A DNA stretch of 64,000 bases from CALJFL01 sp036961205 (GTDB lineage Bacteria > Pseudomonadota > Gammaproteobacteria > Pseudomonadales > Halieaceae), in assembly GCA_036961205.1 (NCBI GenBank), contig JBALVI010000003.1, positions 372,001 to 436,000 on the forward strand, read 5' to 3'. Position 1 is the first letter of the stretch. Every line of letters begins with the position of its first letter. The translations under genes and the position numbers were made by a program. The notes under the pieces were generated by a model. That model saw nothing but the letters and a program-made list of their open reading frames with translations, searched no databases and was not told the origin of the DNA. Shown piece after piece: positions 42,797 to 53,307 of the stretch.

Positions 42797-44122
42797 ATGC
42801 AGGTTTCCATTGAAACGACGTCCGGTCTTGAGCGTCGGTTGACGGTTGGCGTACCCGCCACCCGGGTCGACCAGGAAGTAGACGTCCGCTTGCAGAAAGC
42901 AGCCAAAGACGTTCGTATACCGGGCTTTCGTCCGGGCAAAGTACCCATGAAAGTGATGCGTCAACGCTTTGGTCCAGGCGTGCGTCAGGAAGTTCTGGGC
43001 GAGGTTATGAGCCAGTCTTTTCAGGAAGCTGTGATTCAGGAAAAGCTGCGACCTGCCGGTCAACCCAGCATAGAACCACGCAACCTCGAAGCTGGCAAAG
43101 ACCTCGAATATGTCGCGACGTTTGAGGTATTCCCTGAAGTCGAAGCCACTGAAATGTCCGGTTTCGATGTTGAACGTCCACAGGCAGAAGTCGCCGATGA
43201 CGATGTTGACAATATTATTGAAGTGTTTCGGAAGCAGCAGGGCAGTCAGGAAACTGTTGAACGAGCGGCTGCAGACGGCGATAAAGTGAAAATCGATTAT
43301 ACTGGTACCCGCGACGGCGAAGCATTCGACGGCGGCAGCGCTGAAGACTCGGAGCTGGAATTGGGTTCGGGCAGCATGATTTCCGGTTTTGAAGAAGGCG
43401 TAGTCGGAATGTCTGCCGGCGAAGAGAAAACTCTTAATTTGAAGTTCCCCGATGATTATCACAGTGAGGAACTTAAGGGCGCTGAGGTCGAATTTAAGGT
43501 GACTTTGAACGCAGTGACTGAACTCAAACTTGCGGCGCTGGACGAGGAATTGTTCAAGAGCTATGGCGTGGAAGAGGGCGGTGAAGAGCAGTTTCGCAAA
43601 GAAGTTGGCGAGAATATGGCCCGCGAACTGAAAAACGCAGTTGAAGCCAAGGTTAAGCAACAGGTGATGGACGCGGTCGTGGAGGCTCACGATTCACTGG
43701 AAGTCCCCCGCGCCTTGATCGGCCAGGAAATAGACGCTTTGCGAAACCAGATGTTCCAGCAGTTCGGCGGAGCCGGTGGCGCACAGAATCTGGATCTTAA
43801 ATCGCTGCTGCCAGACGATATGTTCACTGAAAATGCAGAGCGTCGGGTGAAGCTCGGGCTGCTGTTATCCGAGATGATCGGTAAGTATGAGTTGAAAGCA
43901 GATGCCGACAAAGTTCGCGCAACTATCGAGGAAATGGCTTCGACCTATCAGGACCCGGAAGAGGTTATTAACTGGTATTACTCGAACCCCGAACAGCTCT
44001 CCTCAATAGAATCTAAAGTTTTAGAGGATCAGGTGGTTGAAAAACTGCTGGAGAGTGCCAACATAGTAGACAAGGCATGTAGTTATCAGGAAGCTATTGG
44101 TCAGGCGCAAGAGCAAGCCTGA
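42797..44122 (+). CDS. tig: Trigger factor
   Basis: A 441-residue ribosome-associated chaperone and prolyl isomerase. The ribosome-docking signature GFRPGKVPMKVM (near residue 45), a FKBP-type PPIase domain (DKVKIDYTGTRDGEAFDGG) and the helical C-terminal arm are present. GAGG is 9 bases before the ATG. A GC-rich hairpin (GGGCGC/GCGCCC, 44140-44155) without T tract follows. Confidence 0.97.
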   Translation: MQVSIETTSGLERRLTVGVPATRVDQEVDVRLQKAAKDVRIPGFRPGKVPMKVMRQRFGPGVRQEVLGEVMSQSFQEAVIQEKLRPAGQPSIEPRNLEAGKDLEYVATFEVFPEVEATEMSGFDVERPQAEVADDDVDNIIEVFRKQQGSQETVERAAADGDKVKIDYTGTRDGEAFDGGSAEDSELELGSGSMISGFEEGVVGMSAGEEKTLNLKFPDDYHSEELKGAEVEFKVTLNAVTELKLAALDEELFKSYGVEEGGEEQFRKEVGENMARELKNAVEAKVKQQVMDAVVEAHDSLEVPRALIGQEIDALRNQMFQQFGGAGGAQNLDLKSLLPDDMFTENAERRVKLGLLLSEMIGKYELKADADKVRATIEEMASTYQDPEEVINWYYSNPEQLSSIESKVLEDQVVEKLLESANIVDKACSYQEAIGQAQEQA

Positions 44123-44189
44123 TCCAAAACGTGTCTCCGGGGCGCTTTGGCGCCCAATACACTATAAACGACGACACTAAGGGGCACCA

Positions 44190-44831
44190 ATGCCACATCA
44201 GCTAGACGGGTACAACTCACAAACCATCAATAACCTGGGCCTGGTGCCTATGGTGGTGGAGCAGACTGCTCGCGGGGAGCGCTCCTATGACATTTACTCC
44301 CGTTTGCTCAAGGAACGGGTAATTTTTGTCGTCGGGCCAGTAGAAGACTTTATGGCCAACCTGATTGTTGCCCAACTGTTGTTTCTGGAGTCCGAGAATC
44401 CGGATAAGGATATTCATCTCTATATCAACTCTCCGGGCGGGTCGGTGACCGCTGGTCTGTCAATTTATGACACCATGCAGTTTATCAAGCCTGACGTCAG
44501 TACCATGTGTATAGGCCAGGCAGCGTCTATGGGCGCGTTTTTGCTGGCTGGCGGTGCCGCCGGCAAGCGCTACTGTCTCCCCAACGCCCGCACCATGATC
44601 CACCAGCCCAGCGGTGGTGCTCAGGGGCAGGCAACGGATATAGAAATCCAGGCCAAAGAGATACTTATTATCAGAGAGCGCCTTAACCAGTTGATGGCCG
44701 AACATACAGGGCAGCCTCTGGAGACCATTGAGCGTGATACTGAGCGTGATCGCTTTATGAATGCCGAGCAAAGCAAAGAGTATGGGCTGATAGATGAAGT
44801 GGTAAATACTCGCGCCGTGGCGACGGAGTAA
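44190..44831 (+). CDS. clpP: ATP-dependent Clp protease proteolytic subunit
   Basis: A 213-residue serine protease. Catalytic serine in GQAASMGAFLLAGG, histidine in MIHQPSGGAQGQ, aspartate in ERDTERDRFM. Works with ClpX, encoded next. AAGGGG precedes the ATG. Confidence 0.98.
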   Translation: MPHQLDGYNSQTINNLGLVPMVVEQTARGERSYDIYSRLLKERVIFVVGPVEDFMANLIVAQLLFLESENPDKDIHLYINSPGGSVTAGLSIYDTMQFIKPDVSTMCIGQAASMGAFLLAGGAAGKRYCLPNARTMIHQPSGGAQGQATDIEIQAKEILIIRERLNQLMAEHTGQPLETIERDTERDRFMNAEQSKEYGLIDEVVNTRAVATE

Positions 44832-44942
44832 AGACTTTTATCTCCTTTTTGCAGCCTGTAGGGACTTGCAAATATCCGTAAAAAACATCATCTTAGGACT
44901 CTAGACTTCAACGGGCCTGGGGCCTGTGTATAGGGCGAACGA

Positions 44943-46229
44943 ATGAGCGACGATTCCACCAACTCCGACGACGGCGGCAAACTTCTGTATTGTTCCTTCT
45001 GTGGCAAAAGCCAACACGAAGTGCGCAAGCTGATTGCTGGACCTTCCGTCTTTATCTGCGATGAATGTGTCGACTTGTGCAACGACATTATTCGCGAGGA
45101 AGTGCAGGAGAGTAACAACCAGGAAAAGCAGGATCATCTGCCTGTCCCGCAGGAAATCAAGGGTATTCTCGACGAATACGTTATTGGTCAGCAGCGGGCG
45201 AAGAAGGTGCTCTCGGTAGCGGTGTATAACCACTACAAGAGACTGCGACACAGCGAAGCCCGAGGCGAGGAAGTCGAGCTGGGCAAAAGCAATATTCTAT
45301 TGGTTGGTCCCACCGGTTCAGGCAAGACCCTGTTGGCCGAAACTCTGGCCAGATTATTGGATGTTCCCTTTACCATTGCCGACGCCACCACGCTCACTGA
45401 AGCCGGTTACGTGGGCGAGGATGTCGAGAACATCATCCAGAAGTTGCTGCAAAAGTGCGATTACGATGTTGAGAAGGCCCAGGTGGGTATCGTCTACATT
45501 GATGAAATCGACAAGATCTCACGCAAATCCGACAACCCTTCAATTACCCGAGACGTGTCGGGCGAGGGTGTACAGCAGGCTCTGCTCAAATTGATCGAAG
45601 GCACCGTGGCCTCAGTACCGCCACAGGGTGGCCGCAAGCACCCGCAACAGGAATTTCTGCAGGTCGACACCTCAAAGATCCTGTTTATCTGCGGCGGCGC
45701 GTTCTCCGGGCTAGACAAGGTCATTCGCAATCGCTCTGAAAAAGGCGGGATTGGGTTTAACGCTGAGGTCAAAAGCAAGGACGAGTCCAAAAACGCTGGC
45801 GAGCTGTTATTCCAACTTGAGCCAGATGACCTGGTGCAATATGGCCTCATTCCTGAATTTGTCGGTCGCCTGCCGGTGATTGCTACTCTGGAAGAGTTGG
45901 ACATCGATGCGTTGGTACAGATTCTCACCGAGCCAAAGAACGCCTTGACCAAGCAATACAGCAAGCTGTTTGAAATGGAAGGTGTCGAAGTCGATTTTCG
46001 CGAAGATGGTCTGCGTGCTATCGCAGAGAAAGCGATGGAGCGCAAAACCGGTGCACGGGGTTTACGTTCTATCCTCGAAGGTGTGTTACTCGAGTCGATG
46101 TATAATATTCCATCCTGCGACAACGTAGCCAAAGTAGTGATAGATGAGTCTGTCATTCGCGGCGACTCCGAACCACTGCTGGTTTATCAGACGGCAGAGC
46201 CGGCAAGGGTTGCCTCTAGCGAGGAATAG
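44943..46229 (+). CDS. clpX: ATP-dependent unfoldase ClpX
   Basis: A 428-residue AAA+ unfoldase. N-terminal zinc finger (YCSFCGKSQHEVRKL, then ICDECVDLC), Walker A GPTGSGKT, Walker B YIDEIDKI, IGF-type loop for ClpP docking within RSEKGGIGFNAEV. Standard length. Confidence 0.98.
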   Translation: MSDDSTNSDDGGKLLYCSFCGKSQHEVRKLIAGPSVFICDECVDLCNDIIREEVQESNNQEKQDHLPVPQEIKGILDEYVIGQQRAKKVLSVAVYNHYKRLRHSEARGEEVELGKSNILLVGPTGSGKTLLAETLARLLDVPFTIADATTLTEAGYVGEDVENIIQKLLQKCDYDVEKAQVGIVYIDEIDKISRKSDNPSITRDVSGEGVQQALLKLIEGTVASVPPQGGRKHPQQEFLQVDTSKILFICGGAFSGLDKVIRNRSEKGGIGFNAEVKSKDESKNAGELLFQLEPDDLVQYGLIPEFVGRLPVIATLEELDIDALVQILTEPKNALTKQYSKLFEMEGVEVDFREDGLRAIAEKAMERKTGARGLRSILEGVLLESMYNIPSCDNVAKVVIDESVIRGDSEPLLVYQTAEPARVASSEE

Positions 46230-46345
46230 CGGCCCGCGTCCGTGGCTAAAAGGCTATGGACGGCCGGAGCCCAGGGCTTGTTTTTTGTAGGTATGAGCCG
46301 CATATCAGCCAGTCAAGCTGGTTAATCATTAACCCGGAGATTTAA

Positions 46346-48757
46346 ATGGGTTCTTCCACAGTTACTGAACTTCCTTTGCTTCCTCTTCGCGACGTTGTGG
46401 TTTATCCCCACATGGTGCTACCGCTATTTGTCGGTAGGGAGAAGTCTATAGAGGCACTAGAAGATGCCATGGCCAGCGACAAGCAAGTACTGCTGGTGGC
46501 TCAACGCAACGCTTCAGACGATAATCCAGGGGCCGACGATATCTATCAGGTCGGTACCGTATCGAACATCCTGCAATTGCTTAAACTTCCAGATGGCACT
46601 ATTAAGGTATTGGTGGAGGGCGGTTATCGCGCGATGGTTGATAGCGTTGACGACGAAGGCAATTTCGCGGTCGCCGGCGTGCGTGAAATAGAAAGCGAAG
46701 ATATTCCAGAAGACGAAGTTGAGGCGCTATTGCGTTCAACCATCGGTCAGTTTGAAAAATACGTCAATCTGAGCAAGAAGGTTCCAACTGAGGTGCTGAC
46801 TTCCCTGACGGGTATCGACGAACCCGGCAGACTGGCAGACACTATCGCCGCCCACATGAGCGTCGATCTGGACGAAAAGCAAAAAATTCTGGAAATTTCC
46901 GGAATCCGGCTTAGGCTGGAACATCTGATGGGCCTGATGGAAGCCGAGATCGACCTGTTTCAGGTTGAAAAACGTATTCGCGGTCGCGTCAAAAAGCAGA
47001 TGGAAAAAAGCCAACGCGAGTATTATCTGAACGAGCAGATGAAGGCTATCCAGAAAGAACTGGGCGACATGGATGAAGCGCCAAATGAACTGGACGAGCT
47101 CAAGAGTCGCATTGATGAAGCGCAGATGTCGCAAGAGGCCGAAGAAAAGGCTCTGTCTGAGCTAGGCAAACTCAAAATGATGTCGCCGATGTCAGCGGAA
47201 GCGTCGGTAGTGCGTAGCTATATAGACTGGATGGTGAACGTACCCTGGTCGAAGCGTAGCAAGGTGAAGCACGACCTGCGCAGAGCGACCAAAATTCTGG
47301 ACGAGGATCACTACGGGCTGGAAGAGGTTAAAGACAGAATCCTGGAATACCTCGCGGTACAGAAGCGTGTGCGCAAGGTGAAGGGCCCGGTTCTTTGCCT
47401 GGTGGGACCCCCCGGCGTGGGAAAAACGTCCTTGGGCGAATCGCTGGCCCGAGCTACCAACCGTAAATTCGTGCGTATGGCCCTGGGTGGAGTAAGAGAC
47501 GAGGCTGAAATTCGCGGACATCGGCGTACCTATATTGGCTCGATGCCGGGTAAATTGTTGCAGAAAATGTCCAAGGCTGGCGTCAAGAACCCACTCTTCC
47601 TGCTCGATGAAGTAGACAAGATGGGTATGGACCACCGCGGCGATCCGTCATCTGCCATGCTCGAAGTCCTCGACCCGGAGCAGAATCACGCCTTCAACGA
47701 CCACTACCTTGAAGTGGATTACGACCTGTCTGATGTGATGTTTGTTTGTACTTCCAACACCATGAATATCCCTGGGCCGTTGCTTGATCGGATGGAAATT
47801 ATTCGAATTCCGGGTTACACCGAAGATGAGAAACTTAATATCGCACTGCGCTACCTGCTTCCAAAGCAAATAAAGCTGAATGGCCTCAAAAAGACAGAGA
47901 TAGAAATTGGTGAAGACGCCATTATCGACATCATTCGCTATTACTCCCGAGAGGCTGGTGTCCGCTCATTGGAACGTGAAATTGCCAAAGTGTGTCGAAA
48001 AATCGTCAAGGGGATCACCTTGGGCGAATACAAAGAGAAGGCGCTGGTCTCTTCCGAAATGCTTGCAGATCTTCTTGGTGTGCGTAAATACAATTACGGA
48101 ATTGCCGAGGAAGAGAATAAAATTGGCCAGGTTACCGGTCTGGCGTGGACGTCAGTTGGTGGAGAACTATTAACTATCGAAGCGGTAGCGGTGACCGGTA
48201 AGGGTTTGCACGTTAAAACCGGATCGCTGGGCGATGTTATGCAAGAGTCAATTCAGGCCGCTACTACGGTAGTGCGGAGTCGCTCACAGATGCTTGGCAT
48301 TCCTGCGACTTATCATGAGAAGCATGATGTTCACATTCACGTGCCCGAGGGAGCTACTCCCAAAGACGGTCCCAGTGCTGGTGTGGCAATGTGCACAGCT
48401 CTTGTATCTGTATGTACAGGCATCGCAGTGCGGGCAGATGTTGCGATGACGGGTGAAATTACACTGCGCGGTGAAGTGCTACCGATTGGTGGTCTCAAGG
48501 AAAAATTACTGGCAGCCAGGCGGGGCGGTATCAAGACGGTAATCATTCCGAAAGAGAATGAGCGTGACCTGAAAGAGGTGCCGGACAACATCAAGGAACA
48601 CCTCGATATTCGCGCGGTTAAATGGATAGACGAGGTATTGGCCCTTGCTCTGGAATCAACACCCCAGCCTCTTTCTGACGAAGAGTATATGGCGGATTCC
48701 ATTGCAGCGTCGAAAGATGCTGCTGAAGACGAAAAAAATCGCATAAACACGCATTAA
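46346..48757 (+). CDS. lon: ATP-dependent protease Lon
   Basis: An 803-residue AAA+ protease, LonA type: N-terminal substrate domain (LPLLPLRDVVVYPHMVLPL), Walker A GPPGVGKTSLG, and the proteolytic Ser-Lys dyad in PKDGPSAGVAM and GGLKEKLLAARR. The C-terminal tail beyond the protease domain is acidic. CCGGAG sits 6 bases from the ATG. No heat-shock promoter recognised in the 116-base gap. Confidence 0.98.
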   Translation: MGSSTVTELPLLPLRDVVVYPHMVLPLFVGREKSIEALEDAMASDKQVLLVAQRNASDDNPGADDIYQVGTVSNILQLLKLPDGTIKVLVEGGYRAMVDSVDDEGNFAVAGVREIESEDIPEDEVEALLRSTIGQFEKYVNLSKKVPTEVLTSLTGIDEPGRLADTIAAHMSVDLDEKQKILEISGIRLRLEHLMGLMEAEIDLFQVEKRIRGRVKKQMEKSQREYYLNEQMKAIQKELGDMDEAPNELDELKSRIDEAQMSQEAEEKALSELGKLKMMSPMSAEASVVRSYIDWMVNVPWSKRSKVKHDLRRATKILDEDHYGLEEVKDRILEYLAVQKRVRKVKGPVLCLVGPPGVGKTSLGESLARATNRKFVRMALGGVRDEAEIRGHRRTYIGSMPGKLLQKMSKAGVKNPLFLLDEVDKMGMDHRGDPSSAMLEVLDPEQNHAFNDHYLEVDYDLSDVMFVCTSNTMNIPGPLLDRMEIIRIPGYTEDEKLNIALRYLLPKQIKLNGLKKTEIEIGEDAIIDIIRYYSREAGVRSLEREIAKVCRKIVKGITLGEYKEKALVSSEMLADLLGVRKYNYGIAEEENKIGQVTGLAWTSVGGELLTIEAVAVTGKGLHVKTGSLGDVMQESIQAATTVVRSRSQMLGIPATYHEKHDVHIHVPEGATPKDGPSAGVAMCTALVSVCTGIAVRADVAMTGEITLRGEVLPIGGLKEKLLAARRGGIKTVIIPKENERDLKEVPDNIKEHLDIRAVKWIDEVLALALESTPQPLSDEEYMADSIAASKDAAEDEKNRINTH

Positions 48758-48771
48758 TACTGGGCTTGCGG

Positions 48772-48799
48772 TTGACCCGCCCGAGACCTCTGGTATAAA
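48772..48799 (+). promoter_or_regulatory. Promoter for hupB
   Basis: TTGACC, 16 bases, TATAAA; strong match, leaving a leader of about 80 bases before the GTG start of hupB. Confidence 0.75.
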
Positions 48800-48884
48800 G
48801 TTTGCCGCAGAATGCTATTACATTCACGGGCTTAAGTTGAGCTCGTTTTAATAACGCAATACAAAACTCTTCAAGGGGATAAGT

Positions 48885-49160
48885 GTGAATAAATCAGAAC
48901 TGATCGACGCAATTGCAGCGGCTGCCGACTTGCCAAAAGCTTCCGCGGGCCGTGCCCTGGACGCCGTGGTTGAAAGCGTAACCGAGGCTCTTGCCAAAGG
49001 TGACCAGGTTTCATTGGTTGGATTCGGTACGTTTGCGGTTAAGCATCGCGCAGCGCGCGAAGGTCGTAACCCTCAAACTGGCGCCACCATCCAGATCAAA
49101 GCGTCAAATGTACCGGGATTCAAAGCCGGTAAAGCCCTGAAGGATGCAGTAAATTCCTGA
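48885..49160 (+). CDS. hupB: DNA-binding protein HU-beta
   Basis: A 91-residue nucleoid protein. VSLVGFGTFAVKHRAAREGR and NPQTGATIQIKASNVPGFKAG include the beta arm with its proline-containing tip. GTG start with AAGGGG upstream. Own promoter and terminator. Confidence 0.96.
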   Translation: MNKSELIDAIAAAADLPKASAGRALDAVVESVTEALAKGDQVSLVGFGTFAVKHRAAREGRNPQTGATIQIKASNVPGFKAGKALKDAVNS

Positions 49161-49240
49161 CGGACTGCGGTTCGTAGTGCTGGGGTGGTATAGCCCAGGC
49201 TGATTGTTTCCGCATTACGAAACCGCACCAAAGATTATAA

Positions 49241-49266
49241 AAGCGCACTTTCTAGTGCGTTTTTTC
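49241..49266 (+). terminator. Terminator after hupB
   Basis: CGCACT TTCT AGTGCG followed by seven Ts, 80 bases past the stop and just before ppiD. Confidence 0.9.
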
Positions 49267-49293
49267 GTTGCTAGCTACCCACGGTAATTTCTC

Positions 49294-51177
49294 ATGCTCC
49301 AAAACATTCGAAAAAGCTCTCAAGGCACTGCTGCCAGAGTCATTATCGGCGTGATCGTTGTCTCTTTCGCAGCTTTCGGTATCGAGTCGATTCTGTTGGG
49401 AAGTGGCAGTAACGGTGTTGCAGAAGTTAATGGCGAGGAAATCAGCCCGTTCGAGTTCGAGCAGGTACTCAATACACAGCAGCGCCAGTTGATCGACATG
49501 ATGGGCGGGAATATCGACCCTGAAATGCTGGAAAGTGATCGTTTAAGGGCCCAGGCCATGCAAACCATCATTAATCGCAAGCTTCTGATGCAATCGGCAG
49601 ACGATATGAACCTGTCTATTTCAGAAGCGGAGATAGGGACGTTTATCGGTGGCATGGAGCAATTCCAAATTGCCGGCCAGTTCTCCCCTGAAATGTACCG
49701 CAGTCTGCTGGCCAACCAGGGATACACTCCTGCCACCTTTAAGCAGGGTCTGGTGGAGGATTTAATACTCAATCAACTAAGAAGTGGGTTGGCGGGCAGC
49801 GATTTTGCCACGCCCGCGGAGCTCACGTTAACGGCTACCATTAGCAGTGAGCAGCGAGACGTGCGCTATATGACTCTGCCGTTAGCGCAATTTCGCAGTG
49901 ATGTGGAAATCGGCAACGAAGAAATTGCGGCTTACTACGAGGAGCGCAAGGAACAATTTGTCACCGAGGAATCAGTAGAGCTTGATTACATCGAATTGCG
50001 AGTGGATGACTTTCGCGAACCGGTTGCAGAGGAGGCGTTGCTGGAAGAGTTTGAACTGGTGAAGTCGGAATACCAATACCAAACTGAAAACCGAGTCTCA
50101 CACATCCTGTTCGAGCAAGGCGAAGACGAAGCAGAGGCCGATTACCAGGCACGTATAGCTTCTGCTCAAACCGCACTGGACCAGGGGCAAGAGTTCTCCA
50201 GCGTAGCCGGAGAGCTGTCGGATGACATAGGGTCCGCAGCCGGCGGTGGTGATCTGGGATTTTCTGCGGGTGATGCTTTCCCCGAGGAGATGGAAGCAGC
50301 CATTGCTACTCTGGAGTTGAATCAGGTCTCTGAGCCCGTCGCTACCGACGCAGGCACGCATTTAATTTTACTCACTGAGCGCCGCGACGGGGAAGAAGCA
50401 TCAATTGATGATGTGCGAATAGAGCTTGAAGAAAGCCTGCAACTTAGCGCGGCTCGCGCAGAAATTTTGAGAACGGTTGACGACTTGCGCGATCTGGTTT
50501 TCAACGCAGAAAGTCTGGATGCGCCGGCAGCTGAACTGGCATTAAATCTAAGCCAATCTGGAGCATTGACTCGGGCGGGTGGGGCGGAAGTCTTTGCCAA
50601 TTCGGTGGTGCTGGCAGCGGCCTTTTCTGAGGACGTACTAGAGCTGGGCCATAACAGTGAAGTGCTGGAAATAAGTAACGATCACTTTATTGTGTTGCGA
50701 GTAAGTCAGCACAATACGCCGCAGACCATGCCACTGGAACAGGTGCGTACTGATATTGTAATCGCACTGACCGAGGAGTCTGCACGAGCAGCAGTGTCGG
50801 CAGCAGCCGATGCCGCGCTGGCGGCCCTGCACTCCGGGCAAAGTGTCGAAGCGTACGCCCTGGAAAATGGCTACGAATGGCAGGTAGAGTTGGGCGCGGA
50901 CCGTCGTAATTCTATGGTCCCCTCGAATTTATTGAGGCGTGTTTTCGAGATCCCCGCCTTGGATGACGCCAACTCATCTCGTTTTGACTATGTGGCTTCC
51001 GGCTCTGGTGATATTCAGGTGTTCGAGCTGAGTCGGGTGACGAAGGGAAATTACGAGATCTTGGCCGATGCTGAAAAAACAGCGCTAAATGACCTGATCG
51101 CCGGCGAAGTCGGTGGCCTCGTGCAGCAGCAATATCAGCAGGATCTTCGCGCGCGCGCCGAAATCTCAGTGCTCTAA
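49294..51177 (+). CDS. ppiD: Periplasmic folding chaperone PpiD (SurA-like)
   Basis: A 627-residue inner-membrane-anchored protein. One N-terminal membrane helix (ARVIIGVIVVSFAAFGIESIL), a SurA-N-like chaperone region (about 35-160), a parvulin-type domain (RVSHILFEQG ... GGGDLGFSAGDAFPEEM, about 265-360), and a helical C-terminus. PpiD works near the Sec exit on newly exported outer-membrane proteins. Position after hupB is the classic one. Confidence 0.95.
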   Translation: MLQNIRKSSQGTAARVIIGVIVVSFAAFGIESILLGSGSNGVAEVNGEEISPFEFEQVLNTQQRQLIDMMGGNIDPEMLESDRLRAQAMQTIINRKLLMQSADDMNLSISEAEIGTFIGGMEQFQIAGQFSPEMYRSLLANQGYTPATFKQGLVEDLILNQLRSGLAGSDFATPAELTLTATISSEQRDVRYMTLPLAQFRSDVEIGNEEIAAYYEERKEQFVTEESVELDYIELRVDDFREPVAEEALLEEFELVKSEYQYQTENRVSHILFEQGEDEAEADYQARIASAQTALDQGQEFSSVAGELSDDIGSAAGGGDLGFSAGDAFPEEMEAAIATLELNQVSEPVATDAGTHLILLTERRDGEEASIDDVRIELEESLQLSAARAEILRTVDDLRDLVFNAESLDAPAAELALNLSQSGALTRAGGAEVFANSVVLAAAFSEDVLELGHNSEVLEISNDHFIVLRVSQHNTPQTMPLEQVRTDIVIALTEESARAAVSAAADAALAALHSGQSVEAYALENGYEWQVELGADRRNSMVPSNLLRRVFEIPALDDANSSRFDYVASGSGDIQVFELSRVTKGNYEILADAEKTALNDLIAGEVGGLVQQQYQQDLRARAEISVL

Positions 51178-51197
51178 CCAAACTATTTGAGGCCAAT

Positions 51198-52385
51198 ATG
51201 GCAAGTAAAATTCTGACGCTCAACCAAATTTCGGTGAAGGGGCTGGACAGGTTGCCCCGCGATACATACGAAATCGCCAGTGAGTTTGGCAACCCCGATG
51301 CGATTCTTTTACGCAGCCACAAGTTGAAAGCCGATGACATCCCGGCCTCTGTGCGCTGTATCGCCCGTGCCGGTGCAGGCGTTAACAATGTACCAGTAGA
51401 TGAGTGTACCAAGCGCGGCATACCGGTTTTTAATTCGCCAGGCGCCAACGCCAATGCGGTTAAAGAGCTAGTTGCCGCGGCACTATTGCTAGGCTCGCGC
51501 GGCGTTATAGAAGGCATCCAGTACGTGCACACATTGGGTGAGATGGACGATGAAGCAGCGTTAAACGGTGCCCTGGAAGCCCAGAAAAAGCAGTTCAAGG
51601 GTAGTGAGCTAATGGGCAAAACTCTGGGTGTTGTCGGCCTTGGCGCCATCGGCTCCATGGTTGCGGAAATGGCACTCACTTTCGGTATGGATGTTATTGG
51701 CTATGATCCCGCCTTGTCGGTGGAAGCAGCCTGGCGTTTGTCGAGTAAGGTTCGCAAGGCAGACGCCTTGGCTTCGCTATTTGCACGCTGTGATTATATT
51801 ACCCTGCATCTGCCAGTGCTCGACTCTACCCGCGGTTTGGTTAATACAGATTTGTTGGCAGGGATGAAGGCGGAGACCTGCCTGATAAACTTTGCACGTC
51901 AGGAAATTGTAGACAACGACGCAATTATTCAGGCTCTGGACTCCGGACAATTGCGCAAGTACATTGCCGATTTTCCTGCCCCCGGTCTGATCGGTCGAGA
52001 CGATGTGATTCTAATGCCGCATATTGGCGCCAGCACTGAAGAAGCCGAAGACAATTGCGCCATGATGGCCGCCGATCAATTGCGTGATTTTCTCGAGAAC
52101 GGCAATATCCGCAACTCCGTTAATTTCCCAATGACTCAGCTAGAGCATGTCACCGGCTGTCGTCTGGCGATTATCAACGAAAATGTACCAAAAGTGCTGG
52201 GCAATATTCTGTCGATACTGGCTGACGCCAATATTAACGTGATAGATATGCTGAACAAGAGCCGCGGTGATGTAGCCTATAATTTGATTGATATCGAAGG
52301 TGAGCCCGCTGATCAGGCATTGGCTAAGATGCAGTCGATTGATGGTGTAATCAATGTGCGCCTGATTGGTAACAGCTGCAGCTAG
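51198..52385 (+). CDS. serA: D-3-phosphoglycerate dehydrogenase
   Basis: A 395-residue enzyme opening serine synthesis. NAD-binding GVVGLGAIGSMVAEMAL, catalytic Arg in NFARQEIVD, His in LMPHIGASTEEAE, and a C-terminal ACT domain (about 320-395) for serine feedback. AGGCC-type weak SD. Serine pathway flux also feeds O-phosphoserine, the substrate expected for the SbnA-like enzyme, though the genes are 41 kb apart. Confidence 0.94.
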   Translation: MASKILTLNQISVKGLDRLPRDTYEIASEFGNPDAILLRSHKLKADDIPASVRCIARAGAGVNNVPVDECTKRGIPVFNSPGANANAVKELVAAALLLGSRGVIEGIQYVHTLGEMDDEAALNGALEAQKKQFKGSELMGKTLGVVGLGAIGSMVAEMALTFGMDVIGYDPALSVEAAWRLSSKVRKADALASLFARCDYITLHLPVLDSTRGLVNTDLLAGMKAETCLINFARQEIVDNDAIIQALDSGQLRKYIADFPAPGLIGRDDVILMPHIGASTEEAEDNCAMMAADQLRDFLENGNIRNSVNFPMTQLEHVTGCRLAIINENVPKVLGNILSILADANINVIDMLNKSRGDVAYNLIDIEGEPADQALAKMQSIDGVINVRLIGNSCS

Positions 52386-53236
52386 TCTTCTGCGGGCAGC
52401 TCGTTGCCCGCTGCGGGCTCTGCCGCTGTAACTACATACATTCCTCGTTCATCTTCGGTTAGCTCGCCTGCGCCCTCCCAGGGAATCAGGCGCTGCTCCG
52501 CGTAGTGCTGGAAATCCAGAAATGGGTACTTGATGATATCGAAGTAGGGCGAGTAATCGAAGTCGCTGGGTGTACACAGCTTGGGATTGCGCATAAAGAG
52601 TCGCACCCGATCATTTTCCACCATTTTGACCAGCGGTAAAATCGGAAACTGAATACTGTTAAAGCCTTCGGCAATCATCGTAGAACAGACGGTGTGAGTG
52701 TTCTTGCCCGGATTGGTGCTGAATAAGCTCGAACGCCATCGCCTGGGCATTATGAACCAGGGGAACAAAAACCTCGCCAGATCGAAAACTTGCCGCACGT
52801 CGTAGGCGGTACCCAGTTCGCCTATCGCGTAGTTAACAACGTGTTGACTGTCGCGATGCCCCAGGCCTCGTGGCCGACAGATGCGCAAATGTTCATGCTC
52901 ATAAGTGGTGAGTGGCCTGACTATGGTCCCGAGCCCTAACTCGCTCTCGATTATCAATTGCTTATCAGCGGTACCCATATAATGCTGGCGTACCACATCC
53001 TTTAGCAAAGGATCTTCAATATCGTGTAATCTACCTATATAGAGTGCTGCGTGTGACCAACTGCTTTGAGTTATGAGCTTTATGACCTCGCTGACTCTGG
53101 AGCGGCCTTCCACCAGGATAACATCGCAAGGTTTTACCTCGTGGCGTATCCGTTCAAAGTCGCTCAGAGGAGTATTGGGGAGCGGCTTCTGCTGCCTTAG
53201 CCAGGACACCACACCATTACGAAACCACTTGATCAT
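52382..53236 (-). CDS. YiiX/YebB-like permuted papain-family hydrolase
   Basis: A 284-residue protein of the permuted NlpC/P60-like (YiiX) group. The order is reversed from papain: CDVILVEGRSRVSEVIKLITQ and the histidine SSWSHAALYIG come first, LIIESELGLG next, and the cysteine HTVCSTMIAEGF last. Such enzymes are thought to act as amidases or lipid-linked peptidases. No signal peptide is obvious. It converges on serA with a 4-base overlap. Confidence 0.78.
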   Translation of the reverse strand: MIKWFRNGVVSWLRQQKPLPNTPLSDFERIRHEVKPCDVILVEGRSRVSEVIKLITQSSWSHAALYIGRLHDIEDPLLKDVVRQHYMGTADKQLIIESELGLGTIVRPLTTYEHEHLRICRPRGLGHRDSQHVVNYAIGELGTAYDVRQVFDLARFLFPWFIMPRRWRSSLFSTNPGKNTHTVCSTMIAEGFNSIQFPILPLVKMVENDRVRLFMRNPKLCTPSDFDYSPYFDIIKYPFLDFQHYAEQRLIPWEGAGELTEDERGMYVVTAAEPAAGNELPAED

Positions 53237-53307
53237 AGTTGTTGTTTTAAGATTTTAAGAAGCACTTTTATAACGCACAGGCGCGTACTACGCCAGAGAT
53301 AAAACCG

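Noticed and set aside
44140..44155. Terminator between tig and clpP
   Set aside because: The GGGCGC/GCGCCC hairpin is strong but has no T tract; more likely a processing or pausing site, so not listed as a terminator.
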